The notes below the pieces were generated by a model. The model searched no databases. It saw only the letters and a program-made list of their open reading frames with translations, and was not told the origin of the DNA. The translations under genes and the position numbers were made by a program. Shown in pieces: positions 1 to 5,878 of a stretch of 6,094 bases of DNA. Every line of letters starts with the position of its first letter. The first letter of the stretch is position 1. This DNA comes from Winogradskyella sp. (lineage in GTDB: Bacteria > Bacteroidota > Bacteroidia > Flavobacteriales > Flavobacteriaceae): positions 1 to 6,094 of the forward strand of contig JASBSE010000241.1 in NCBI GenBank assembly GCA_030149115.1. The letters are read 5' to 3'.

Positions 1-4
1 AATT

Positions 5-48
5 CAGTCGTAATAAACAATAGCCATTGTTGTAACAAGTTATTGTTA
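5..48 (-). repeat. Tandem hairpins just after the lipoprotein stop; repeat-like boundary
   Basis: Two perfect 6-bp stems with 4-nt loops stand side by side: TAACAA (33-38) with TTGTTA (43-48), which includes the stop codon, and AACAAT (16-21) with ATTGTT (26-31). In the minus direction the second is followed by a modest T-rich stretch (TTTATTA), so it might be a weak transcription terminator. The TTACAACAATGG core resembles the element after the rhomboid stop (1276-1305). Confidence 0.4.
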
Positions 49-1209
49 ATTAAAAATATCTTCACTTGATAATTTGATTATGTCAAATCTTAAATAATCA
101 GAAGCAACTATTAGCATACCATTATCTATGGTCTTTGAAACTCCTCTAAATAATCGTCCATCACTACTACTTACAGTACTTAGATTAACCAAATTACCTT
201 CCATATCAACAACGATTATATTAAGACCTAAGCTCTGATTATAATATGTACATACAATTAAGCCATTATCATAAGTCATTAAATTCAAAGCGTTTGGTGG
301 CTCACCAAGGCTAAAAAAATCAGTTAAAGATATGCTCCATATAATATCTCCATCTTGGTTAAATCTTGCTAAATTAGCAACACTAGTAGAATTGTCATTT
401 ATTACTGCTAAAAATTCATTATCCGAAATTCCTAAAACCTTTAGCCCTCTATGGTTTTTAATCCAAATAAAATTCCCCAAATTATCAATCTTAGCAAGAA
501 ATCCATCATTAGTTGAGAAATTTCCCCCTCCAATTCCTAGATAGTTGCCATCTGTTAATTTTGTAACTGAAAATGCAGATGTATTAATAGGCTGTATTGC
601 TTGCCAAATTACTTCCCCATTAGAATTAAGCATTCTGTAAGTTAGGTCACTACCTATACGACCTCCAACAAAATAATTATTTCCTTCTCTTATCATATCG
701 TGATAAAATCCATTATTTTCAAAAAATATTTGACTTTCCACATTTCCAATTTCATCAAAGAATATGAGATTTGCAGAATTATCACTACTATAGCGCTTAC
801 TTCTCAAACCTAAATAACCGTCATTATTTAAAAATAATTTTTCTATTCCATAAGGCGTGTATGTGTTTTGCATTGTTCTTGTCCAGTCTCTATTGCCATA
901 TTTATCTAGTTTTGCAATAACATTTTTATTAGGGTCAACAAGTCCATGTACAATAACTTTACCTCCTAGAGTATAACTGCTGTCAGCCAATTGTACAATA
1001 CTATTAAAAACAAAAGTAGAGTCATTTGTCTGATAGTGTTTCTCAAATTCAATCGCTGATTCAGCAGGTGTATCAATTGGATCATCTACGTTGCTTGAAC
1101 CACCTGAATCATCATCAGTAGGATTGTTTGAGTCACTTGAACAACTGTAATTAAAACTTATAAAAATTATTGAAGTTAAAAGAAAGATTTTTGAAATGTT
1201 TGTGTTCAT
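46..1209 (-). CDS. Putative outer-membrane lipoprotein with seven-bladed beta-propeller-like repeats
   Basis: Hypothetical secreted lipoprotein of 387 residues; no enzymatic function is recognised. The ATG at 1207-1209 is chosen because it gives a clean signal peptide (residues 1-22, hydrophobic core ILLTS-type stretch) ending at a lipobox-like FNYSC with Cys23. The -3 Asn is unusual but tolerated in Bacteroidota. A Ser/Asp/Gly/Pro-rich linker (about 24-52) follows; its acidic residues near the Cys resemble signals for surface exposure of lipoproteins. The body (53-387) is a degenerate repeat of about 45 residues: a strand of the type AKxDxxGNxxW, then a strand ending in a DGxYLxxG-like turn. 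Strong copies start near residues 96, 146, 189, 235, 278 and 329. The last 15 residues (FDIIKLS) look like the missing outer strand of blade 1, so a Velcro-closed seven-blade propeller is inferred. An in-frame ATG 25 codons upstream would add a hydrophilic stretch encoded by a repeat-like element and is rejected. It lies 100 bp downstream of the rhomboid gene on the same strand. Confidence 0.82.
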   Translation of the reverse strand: MNTNISKIFLLTSIIFISFNYSCSSDSNNPTDDDSGGSSNVDDPIDTPAESAIEFEKHYQTNDSTFVFNSIVQLADSSYTLGGKVIVHGLVDPNKNVIAKLDKYGNRDWTRTMQNTYTPYGIEKLFLNNDGYLGLRSKRYSSDNSANLIFFDEIGNVESQIFFENNGFYHDMIREGNNYFVGGRIGSDLTYRMLNSNGEVIWQAIQPINTSAFSVTKLTDGNYLGIGGGNFSTNDGFLAKIDNLGNFIWIKNHRGLKVLGISDNEFLAVINDNSTSVANLARFNQDGDIIWSISLTDFFSLGEPPNALNLMTYDNGLIVCTYYNQSLGLNIIVVDMEGNLVNLSTVSSSDGRLFRGVSKTIDNGMLIVASDYLRFDIIKLSSEDIFN

Positions 1210-1240
1210 ATTGTTTTTTGTTCTAGGTATTTTTTTACCA

Positions 1241-1277
1241 CGTCCTAAGCATGGTGTCGAAGTATCTCGAAGGGTGC
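1241..1277. repeat. REP-like TTCGA element between the lipoprotein and rhomboid genes
   Basis: On the minus strand the element reads CCCTTCGAGATACTTCGACA and then CATGCTTAGGACGTG. It contains CTTCGA twice at a 10-bp step and closely resembles the dispersed intergenic sequence type ending in CTTCGAC...GCTCAGGAC found in many bacterial genomes. Its base composition is clearly more GC-rich than its surroundings. It sits just upstream of the lipoprotein gene and accounts for the spurious N-terminal extension of that reading frame. Confidence 0.45.
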
Positions 1278-1305
1278 TATGCATTACACACCTTGTTGGT
1301 AAATT
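1276..1305 (-). repeat. Repeat-like boundary element downstream of the rhomboid gene
   Basis: Read on the minus strand, a TTTACCAACAAGGTG core begins five bases after the rhomboid stop codon and runs into a TAATGCATAGC segment. It has the same position relative to its gene and the same TTAC(C)AACAA core as the element beyond the lipoprotein stop (5-38). Relative to the element at 2801-2838 it is inverted, so the rhomboid gene is bracketed by the two. Similarity is low and the relationship is inferred. Confidence 0.3.
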
Positions 1306-1309
1306 GTTT

Positions 1310-2782
1310 TTATTGGTTACTTAATTCATTTATTATAGATTCTATTTCTTTATTGTAGTTCTCAATTTCTGACTGATAGATATCCGTCCCTTCTGAAATT
1401 GCCTTGTAAATCAATTCATAACTCTTAATCCGTAAATTACAGTACTCTATCAGTTGAGAATTTCGGTTATGAATTGCAGTCGGTAATTCAAATTGGTCTA
1501 CTCTTTCTAATAATTGAATACTTGATTTCCAATTTGGAATTCCTGTGTTTTGAATTTCATTGAGGTATTCTTGGTCAGTAGATGTTTCAGGTAAATTGAA
1601 AATGCTGAGTGCTTTTTCTTCTAATAGAGCAAATTGCTTCATCTCGCTATCATACTTACTAATGTCGCTAGGGTTTGTAGTCGTCAATACAAAAAAGGAT
1701 GATGTTAAAATAAGAAGAGTCAATACGCCAATAGCTCCAAATTTCAGTTTTGGTATGTTTGGTTTCTTAAGGCTAGGGTAGAAAGAATATCCAACAATTA
1801 AACCACTTAGAAGACCTCCCATGTGAGCGGCGTTGTCTATTCCTCCTTTTAAGCCATTTAGAAGATTATATCCTACAAAAACGGCTATACTGGTAAGCAG
1901 TGCTTTTCTTGCAGATTTTTCAATAAGGTTTGTAGTCAGCATAGCTAAAAAGACACCATACATTCCAAAAATAGCTCCTGAAGCACCTGCACTAATGGTT
2001 AATTCATTCCAATATAAACTAGCTGCACTTCCTGCTATTCCCGTTATCAGATAGGCACTGAGAAATCGAGATTTTCCAAGGTGTGGTTCTAGTAAAAGTC
2101 CAATATATAGAAGAGCGTACATATTCATTAGTAAATGAAAAATACCAATGTGTAAAAAACAGCTACTTATTAATCTCCACCATTCTCCATCGAGTGTAAC
2201 AGGTCGGAAATTTGCACCCCAAAGTAGTAAACTCTCATTGTCAGGAAGAATGATATTAACACCTGTAATTGCCATAATTATGAAAATGGCAATGTTTAAA
2301 TTCAGTAAGATAGGTGTTATAAAATAACCTTCCGTTGGTTTAAAAATTGAAAAGAACTCTGATACTTTTTCCTTTTGACTAAGTGGTGGCCTATTTATTA
2401 TATCCTCTTCCTCTGAAACAAAATCTTTTTCAATTTCAATGTATTTAGTCTCTAATTCATCAAGGTTAATTTCGGTTTTAACAGAACCAAATTTCGATAT
2501 AAAAGCATCTATATTTTTTTTGTTTTTACCCCAATCCACCAATTGGCTTCCTGTACATTCGCTTTTTAGATTAATATTTCCTTCTTCTATTTTGACTTGT
2601 ACTTCCTCGCTCCAAGAACTCATTGAGAATTTTGTATAAGCGATAAATCCATTTTTACTTAGAAACCCAATATTCCAATCAAGCTTTTTAGCGGTTTCTA
2701 ATGCTATTACTAAGGTATCTTTTTCAGATAAGCCTTCCGTTTTTAAATTGTCTATATGTTTTGGGGATAATCCAAATGCCAT
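1310..2782 (-). CDS. Rhomboid family intramembrane serine protease with N- and C-terminal extensions
   Basis: 490-residue rhomboid, a membrane protease that cleaves transmembrane substrates using a Ser-His dyad within the bilayer. Seen in the sequence: a soluble N-terminal part (1-150), TM1 about 156-177, the L1 loop with the WWR motif (201-203), TM2 with HxxxN (His216, Asn220, oxyanion-hole type), TM3 about 238-257, the GASGAIFG motif with catalytic Ser268 at the start of TM4, TM5 about 293-310, the AAHMGG motif with catalytic His320 in TM6, and TM7 about 348-366. A helical tail of about 120 residues follows. All catalytic residues are present, so it should be active. The 6+1 topology with a cytoplasmic N-terminus would place the tail in the periplasm (inference). 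The first 130 residues hold a mixed alpha/beta segment with an FIAYT...SWSEEV stretch; it seems to recur in Bacteroidota rhomboids, but I cannot name it. Substrate unknown. The start follows a purine-rich leader. A TATCTTTA box at 2838-2845 (minus) resembles a -7 element but has no matching TTG upstream. Confidence 0.93.
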   Translation of the reverse strand: MAFGLSPKHIDNLKTEGLSEKDTLVIALETAKKLDWNIGFLSKNGFIAYTKFSMSSWSEEVQVKIEEGNINLKSECTGSQLVDWGKNKKNIDAFISKFGSVKTEINLDELETKYIEIEKDFVSEEEDIINRPPLSQKEKVSEFFSIFKPTEGYFITPILLNLNIAIFIIMAITGVNIILPDNESLLLWGANFRPVTLDGEWWRLISSCFLHIGIFHLLMNMYALLYIGLLLEPHLGKSRFLSAYLITGIAGSAASLYWNELTISAGASGAIFGMYGVFLAMLTTNLIEKSARKALLTSIAVFVGYNLLNGLKGGIDNAAHMGGLLSGLIVGYSFYPSLKKPNIPKLKFGAIGVLTLLILTSSFFVLTTTNPSDISKYDSEMKQFALLEEKALSIFNLPETSTDQEYLNEIQNTGIPNWKSSIQLLERVDQFELPTAIHNRNSQLIEYCNLRIKSYELIYKAISEGTDIYQSEIENYNKEIESIINELSNQ

Positions 2783-2800
2783 TTATTTCTTCTTTTAATG

Positions 2801-2838
2801 TTTGTCAACGGTCTCGTATAACCGTCAGTTACGGGATT
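2801..2838 (+). repeat. Repeat-like boundary element upstream of the rhomboid gene
   Basis: The segment opens with TTTGTCAACGGT and contains two nested short inverted repeats: ACGGT (2808-2812) with ACCGT (2821-2825), and CCGT (2822-2825) with ACGG (2831-2834). Its general form (CAAC, then a GT/TATA-rich core, then TTACGGG) resembles short dispersed intergenic sequences that I recall from flavobacterial genomes, and loosely matches the segments at 1276-1305 and 5-38 read in the opposite direction. This is pattern recognition only. Confidence 0.3.
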
Positions 2839-2856
2839 AAAGATAGAGTTTTTCCG

Positions 2857-3063
2857 TTAGCTCTTGGTGTAGACTAGCTTTTTATTATCCCAAATAGAAG
2901 CAGAACAGAAATCACCATTTTCGTGTTTAAATCGATAAAAAGGGTAGTAAACAAAAAAAAAGCCCTGTACAATCAGGTGTGTTACCTCAAAACTAACATT
3001 ATCAGTAGGGTAGGTGAGCAAAAAACAGCTATCCAAACCCCATTTATACCAAATATATACCGA
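2857..3063 (-). pseudogene. Possible 3' remnant of a decayed gene
   Basis: On the minus strand, 68 sense codons are open between a TAG (3064-3066) and a TAA (2857-2859), with no ATG. The predicted C-terminus, including RFKHENGDFCSASIWDNKK, has a mixed composition more like real protein than the poly-Phe/Lys typical of random AT-rich DNA. The frame is also open upstream of the TAG for at least 38 codons, which would fit a gene broken by one nonsense mutation. Against this, the frame crosses the tandem array and the plus-strand promoter. No family is recognised. It ends 19 bp before the boundary repeat at 2801-2838. Confidence 0.22.
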
Positions 3064-3088
3064 CTATATGCCGACTTTATGCTGTGTT
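3045..3088. repeat. Four tandem 11-bp units upstream of the operon promoter
   Basis: Four consecutive units in exact 11-bp register: TATACCAAATA (3045-3055), TATACCGACTA (3056-3066), TATGCCGACTT (3067-3077) and TATGCTGTGTT (3078-3088). The middle two differ at only two positions, and TAT(A/G)C is kept in all four. The array ends 59 bp before the TTG element. A spacing of 11 bp places equivalent bases on roughly the same face of the helix, as expected for a multimeric activator or repressor site, although replication slippage could also make it. No known regulator was matched. Confidence 0.55.
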
Positions 3089-3147
3089 AAAGGTAGGTTT
3101 ACTAGCCTTATCATTAAGGTCATATGTAAAAAAAATACAAAAAAGTG

Positions 3148-3175
3148 TTGCGTATTAAAAAATAGTATACATTTG
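3148..3175 (+). promoter_or_regulatory. Near-consensus Bacteroidota promoter (TTG-N17-TACATTTG)
   Basis: TTG at 3148-3150 and TACATTTG at 3168-3175 fit the Bacteroidota/Flavobacterium consensus TTG...TAnnTTTG with 17 bp between them. It is the best match I found in the window and points toward the polyamine operon. The expected transcription start is about 3181, exactly where a 12-bp stem-loop begins and 294 bp before the arginine decarboxylase ATG. Either the operon has a long leader, or this promoter drives a separate small RNA. Confidence 0.6.
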
Positions 3176-3180
3176 CTGCG

Positions 3181-3216
3181 AAATTTAGAGTCACTAACAC
3201 AACAGATTCTAAATTT
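3181..3216 (+). repeat. 12-bp inverted repeat at the predicted transcript start
   Basis: Left arm AAATTTAGAGTC (3181-3192) pairs with GATTCTAAATTT (3205-3216), giving 12 bp with a single G-U wobble around a 12-nt loop. It starts six bases after the -7 element, so the transcript would begin with a hairpin. It could protect the 5' end from decay, form part of a regulatory leader, or act in DNA form as an operator. The right arm also contains the palindrome CTAAATTTAG. Confidence 0.7.
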
Positions 3217-3250
3217 AGCTGAACACATTGAAAACTGTTTTTACGTTCGG

Positions 3251-3299
3251 GCTTTTGAAAATTAGGAAGTCATATTCAAAAGCAGCTTATAAGATAAGC
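3251..3299 (+). repeat. Two adjacent stem-loops in the leader
   Basis: GCTTTTGAA (3251-3259) pairs perfectly with TTCAAAAGC (3275-3283) around a 15-nt loop. One base later, GCTTAT (3285-3290) pairs perfectly with ATAAGC (3294-3299) around the 3-nt loop AAG. The close packing of two perfect stems downstream of the 5' hairpin suggests a folded RNA, although each stem is AT-rich. Confidence 0.55.
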
Positions 3300-3429
3300 A
3301 TCCGAAATTTAAAGCTAACTCCCGTTTCTCCGATAGCTGCTAGCCAGCATAGTTATGGTTTTATGCCAACTACAGAAAGCCAATTTCAGATTTGATATAG
3401 AGTTAACATTAATTGTAAATATATCTTTA

Positions 3430-3437
3430 TACCTTTA
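3430..3437 (+). promoter_or_regulatory. Possible weaker proximal -7 element
   Basis: TACCTTTA is one base from TAnnTTTG and lies 37 bp before the decarboxylase ATG, which would give a short leader. The nearest TTG (3413-3415) is only 14 bp upstream, shorter than usual, so this is a weak candidate. If real, the distal promoter at 3148-3175 would more likely serve a separate RNA. Confidence 0.2.
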
Positions 3438-3474
3438 TTTTTTTTCTGAAAACACAAACGAGAATTAAACAAAA

Positions 3475-4866
3475 ATGAATACAAAATACATTGATCTTAT
3501 CGATCAATCCTTTTACTTTCCTCAAGAAGAATTTCACTTAGAGGAAAACGCACTTCAATTTCATGGTATAGATTTAATGAAATTGATAGAGCAATACGGT
3601 GCACCTTTAAAGTTCACCTATTTGCCTCAAATATCTAACAATATACAACGAGCCAAGTCGTGGTTTGCAGATGCTTTTGCAAAACACAATTACAAAGCAA
3701 CATACAACTATTGTTACTGTACAAAGAGTTCGCACTTTAAGCATGTATTAGACGAAGGTTTAAAGAACAATATACACATCGAAACCTCTTCGGCTTTTGA
3801 TATTGATATTGTAAATAGTCTTAAGAAAGAAGGGAAAATTACAGACAAAACTTTTGTAATAAGTAACGGCTTTAAGCGCGAAAAGTACATTAATAATATT
3901 GCCGATTTAATAAACGGAGGTCATCAAAACTGTATACCAATCATAGACAACTATGAAGAGTTAGATTTACTTACCGAAGAGATTAATGGCAAGTTCAAAG
4001 TAGGTATTAGAATAGCATCTGAAGAAGAGCCTAAGTTCGAGTTTTATACGTCGCGCTTGGGTATTGGTTACAAAAACATTGTACCGTTTTATAAAAATCA
4101 GATTCAAAATAACGATCAAGTAGAGCTTAAGATGTTACACTTCTTTATCAATACAGGTATTAGAGATAATGCATACTATTGGAACGAGTTGACCAAATGT
4201 CTTAAAGTATATACGTCGTTAAAGAAAATCTGTCCATCTTTAGATAGTTTGAATATTGGTGGAGGTTTCCCAATTAAAAACTCATTGGCATTCGATTTTG
4301 ATTATGCTTACATGGTAGATGAAATTGTTAACCAGATAAAAACTTTTTGCGAGCAGGAAGAAGTAGACGTGCCACATATTTTTACAGAATTTGGAAGTTT
4401 TACTGTTGGTGAAAGTGGAGGAGCTATTTACAAGGTGTTATACCAAAAGCAACAAAACGATCGTGAAAAATGGAACATGATTAATTCATCTTTCATTACA
4501 ACGTTGCCAGACACATGGGCAATAAATAAACGCTTTATCATGCTGCCAATCAACCGTTGGCAAGAAGGTTACGAGCGTGTGCTGTTAGGTGGGTTAACTT
4601 GCGATAGTGATGATTATTACAACAGCGAACAACACGTCAATGCTATTTATTTACCAAAGTATCACAAAGACAAACCGTTGTATATAGGCTTTTTTAATAC
4701 AGGAGCATATCAAGAAACGATTGGTGGTTTTGGCGGATTGCAACACTGTTTAATACCAAGTCCAAAACATATATTAATTCAACGCGATAATAACGGAAAC
4801 TTAACAACCGAAGTTTTCGCAGAACAACAAAAAAGTGAAGATTTACTGAATATTTTAGGATATTAG
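3475..4866 (+). CDS. speA: Arginine decarboxylase, short Bacteroidota type (PLP, alanine-racemase fold)
   Basis: Predicted to decarboxylate arginine to agmatine, the first step of putrescine synthesis. It is 463 residues, much shorter than classical biosynthetic SpeA (about 630-660), and resembles diaminopimelate/carboxynorspermidine decarboxylases in layout. Seen: the PLP lysine Lys84 in YCYCTKSS; SRLGIG (193-198); a barrel strand LHFF (221-224), where His222 matches the cofactor-stacking His; the phosphate-binding GGGFP (262-266); EFGSFTVGE (305-313), where this fold usually has EPGR; the dimer-interface active-site motif GGLTCDSDDYY (372-382) with Cys376 and Asp377; and the GAYQ motif (410-413). 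The arginine assignment rests on family recognition and on the agmatinase gene 70 bp downstream; the fold alone would also allow another basic amino acid substrate. The ATG is preceded by an A-rich leader with no Shine-Dalgarno motif, normal for Bacteroidota. It is the first gene of a polyamine operon. Confidence 0.87.
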   Translation: MNTKYIDLIDQSFYFPQEEFHLEENALQFHGIDLMKLIEQYGAPLKFTYLPQISNNIQRAKSWFADAFAKHNYKATYNYCYCTKSSHFKHVLDEGLKNNIHIETSSAFDIDIVNSLKKEGKITDKTFVISNGFKREKYINNIADLINGGHQNCIPIIDNYEELDLLTEEINGKFKVGIRIASEEEPKFEFYTSRLGIGYKNIVPFYKNQIQNNDQVELKMLHFFINTGIRDNAYYWNELTKCLKVYTSLKKICPSLDSLNIGGGFPIKNSLAFDFDYAYMVDEIVNQIKTFCEQEEVDVPHIFTEFGSFTVGESGGAIYKVLYQKQQNDREKWNMINSSFITTLPDTWAINKRFIMLPINRWQEGYERVLLGGLTCDSDDYYNSEQHVNAIYLPKYHKDKPLYIGFFNTGAYQETIGGFGGLQHCLIPSPKHILIQRDNNGNLTTEVFAEQQKSEDLLNILGY

Positions 4867-4936
4867 AAGTATTCAGAGTCAAATAAAAACAAACAATAAA
4901 AATAAATAATTAACTTCCCTTTCAGGAATTAAAAAA

Positions 4937-5878
4937 ATGAAAACAAAAACTTACGCTGGTATTCCAGCAGAGCATTCAAAATTAGATCAGTCAAAGATTG
5001 TTTTAATCCCAGTACCTTACGATGGTACAAGTACATGGCAAAAAGGAGCAGATAAAGGCCCAGAGGCGTTTTTACATGCGTCAGAAAACATGGAGTTGTA
5101 CGATATCGAAACCGACTCTGAGGTGTATCTTCAAGGTATTCACTTAGCAGATGCAGTTACGGAAAATGCGTCGCCAGAAGCTATGGTAGAGGCTGTGCAT
5201 GAAGCAACCAAAAAGTACATTAAAAAGAACAAGTTTGTAACAGTTTTTGGTGGTGAACATTCAATTTCTATTGGTACTATTAGAGCTTTCAATGAAATGT
5301 TTGAGGATTTAACAGTGTTGCACATTGATGCGCATGCTGATCTTCGCGAAAGTTATGAAGGTTCTAAGTGCAACCATGCTTGTGCAGTGTATGAGGCGAG
5401 TCAAACAACAAACCTTATTCAGGTTGGTATTCGCTCTATGGATGCTATCGAGAAAACAGTGATGGACGAAGAAAAAACATACTTTGCTCATGAGATGGCT
5501 GTAGATGATAACTGGATGGATTCAGCAATAGATCAAATGACGGATAATGTTTTTATTACTTTTGATTTAGATGCTTTTGACCCTTCTATTATGCCGAGCA
5601 CTGGTACACCAGAGCCAGGAGGATTGTTTTATTATGAAACACTAGAGTTTTTAAAACAAGTTTTTGAAGAAAAGAATGTTGTTGGTTTTGATATTGTTGA
5701 GCTTTGCCCAAATGAAAATGAAAAGTCTTCAGACTTTTTAGCAGCAAAGCTTTACTACAAAATGTTAAGTTATAAGTTTCAAGATCAAGACGTAGACGAC
5801 GATTTTGAAAGTAATTTCAATAACAATTCAAACGGAAATAATAAATTTTCTAAATTTAATGACGAAGATGAGTACTAA
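4937..5878 (+). CDS. speB: Agmatinase (agmatine ureohydrolase)
   Basis: Predicted to hydrolyse agmatine to putrescine and urea; a cytosolic dinuclear manganese enzyme of the arginase/ureohydrolase family. All metal ligands are visible: His108 in GGEHS (105-109), Asp131-His133-Asp135 in DAHAD, and Asp210 and Asp212 in FDLDAFDP. TGTPEPGG (222-229) and FDIVELCP (251-258, with Glu255) are further family motifs. The catalytic body ends near residue 281. A tail of about 30 residues follows that is almost all Asp, Asn, Glu, Lys, Ser and Phe; it is low-complexity, probably disordered, and unlike classical SpeB. The gene lies 70 bp downstream of the arginine decarboxylase, and its last codons overlap the next gene by 11 bp, so the three are probably co-transcribed. 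Guanidinobutyrase or another ureohydrolase is possible from motifs alone, but the decarboxylase neighbour makes agmatinase much more likely. Confidence 0.94.
   Translation: MKTKTYAGIPAEHSKLDQSKIVLIPVPYDGTSTWQKGADKGPEAFLHASENMELYDIETDSEVYLQGIHLADAVTENASPEAMVEAVHEATKKYIKKNKFVTVFGGEHSISIGTIRAFNEMFEDLTVLHIDAHADLRESYEGSKCNHACAVYEASQTTNLIQVGIRSMDAIEKTVMDEEKTYFAHEMAVDDNWMDSAIDQMTDNVFITFDLDAFDPSIMPSTGTPEPGGLFYYETLEFLKQVFEEKNVVGFDIVELCPNENEKSSDFLAAKLYYKMLSYKFQDQDVDDDFESNFNNNSNGNNKFSKFNDEDEY

Larger units (their letters stand above)
2783..3474. other. Divergent intergenic region between the rhomboid and arginine decarboxylase genes
   Basis: 692 bp between divergent genes. From left to right it holds a short A-rich rhomboid leader, a repeat-like boundary element (2801-2838), a minus-strand open frame that may be a gene remnant (2857-3063), an 11-bp tandem array (3045-3088), a promoter (3148-3175) and a structured leader (3181-3474). 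A plus-strand frame of 83 codons from a GTG at 3014 runs through the tandem array and the promoter and is not considered a gene. No tRNA or recognised ncRNA is present. Confidence 0.8.
3181..3474 (+). promoter_or_regulatory. Structured 5' leader of the polyamine operon, or independent small RNA
   Basis: 294 bp without a convincing gene, downstream of the best promoter. The first 120 nt contain three perfect or near-perfect stems (3181-3216, 3251-3283, 3285-3299). Weaker pairings follow, for example AGCTA 3312-3316 with TAGCT 3335-3339. The last 60 nt are a T-rich then A-rich stretch with a T8 run at 3436-3443 and no Shine-Dalgarno motif. No known riboswitch class was recognised. No strong intrinsic terminator ends the structured part, so read-through into the decarboxylase gene is the simpler reading. 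Confidence 0.4.

Noticed and set aside
1210..1284. Extended N-terminus of the lipoprotein from the ATG at 1284
   Set aside because: The 25 extra residues are hydrophilic, are encoded by the REP-like element and would bury a good signal peptide inside the protein.
332..2639. Several plus-strand frames of 66-73 codons opposite the lipoprotein and rhomboid genes
   Set aside because: They are antisense to well-supported coding regions with intact motifs and show no independent signals.
2951..2978. Possible minus-strand terminator: CCTG/CAGG stem followed by nine T
   Set aside because: The stem has only four base pairs with mismatches on either side, and no minus-strand gene upstream needs it.
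3014..3265. Plus-strand frame of 83 codons starting with GTG in the central intergenic region
   Set aside because: It runs through the 11-bp tandem array, the strong promoter and the first leader stem-loop, has Lys-rich low-information sequence and matches no family that I recognise.
4694..4882. Minus-strand frame of 62 codons over the decarboxylase 3' end
   Set aside because: It is antisense to conserved coding sequence (GAYQ region) and has no protein-like features.
5140..5491. Two minus-strand frames of about 60 codons within agmatinase
   Set aside because: Both are shadows of the conserved GGEHS and DAHAD region of the agmatinase gene.
5859..5867. Alternative start for the deoxyhypusine-synthase-like gene
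   Set aside because: It is in frame and cannot be excluded, but it only adds MTK and deepens the overlap with agmatinase; the ATG at 5868 is the simpler choice.
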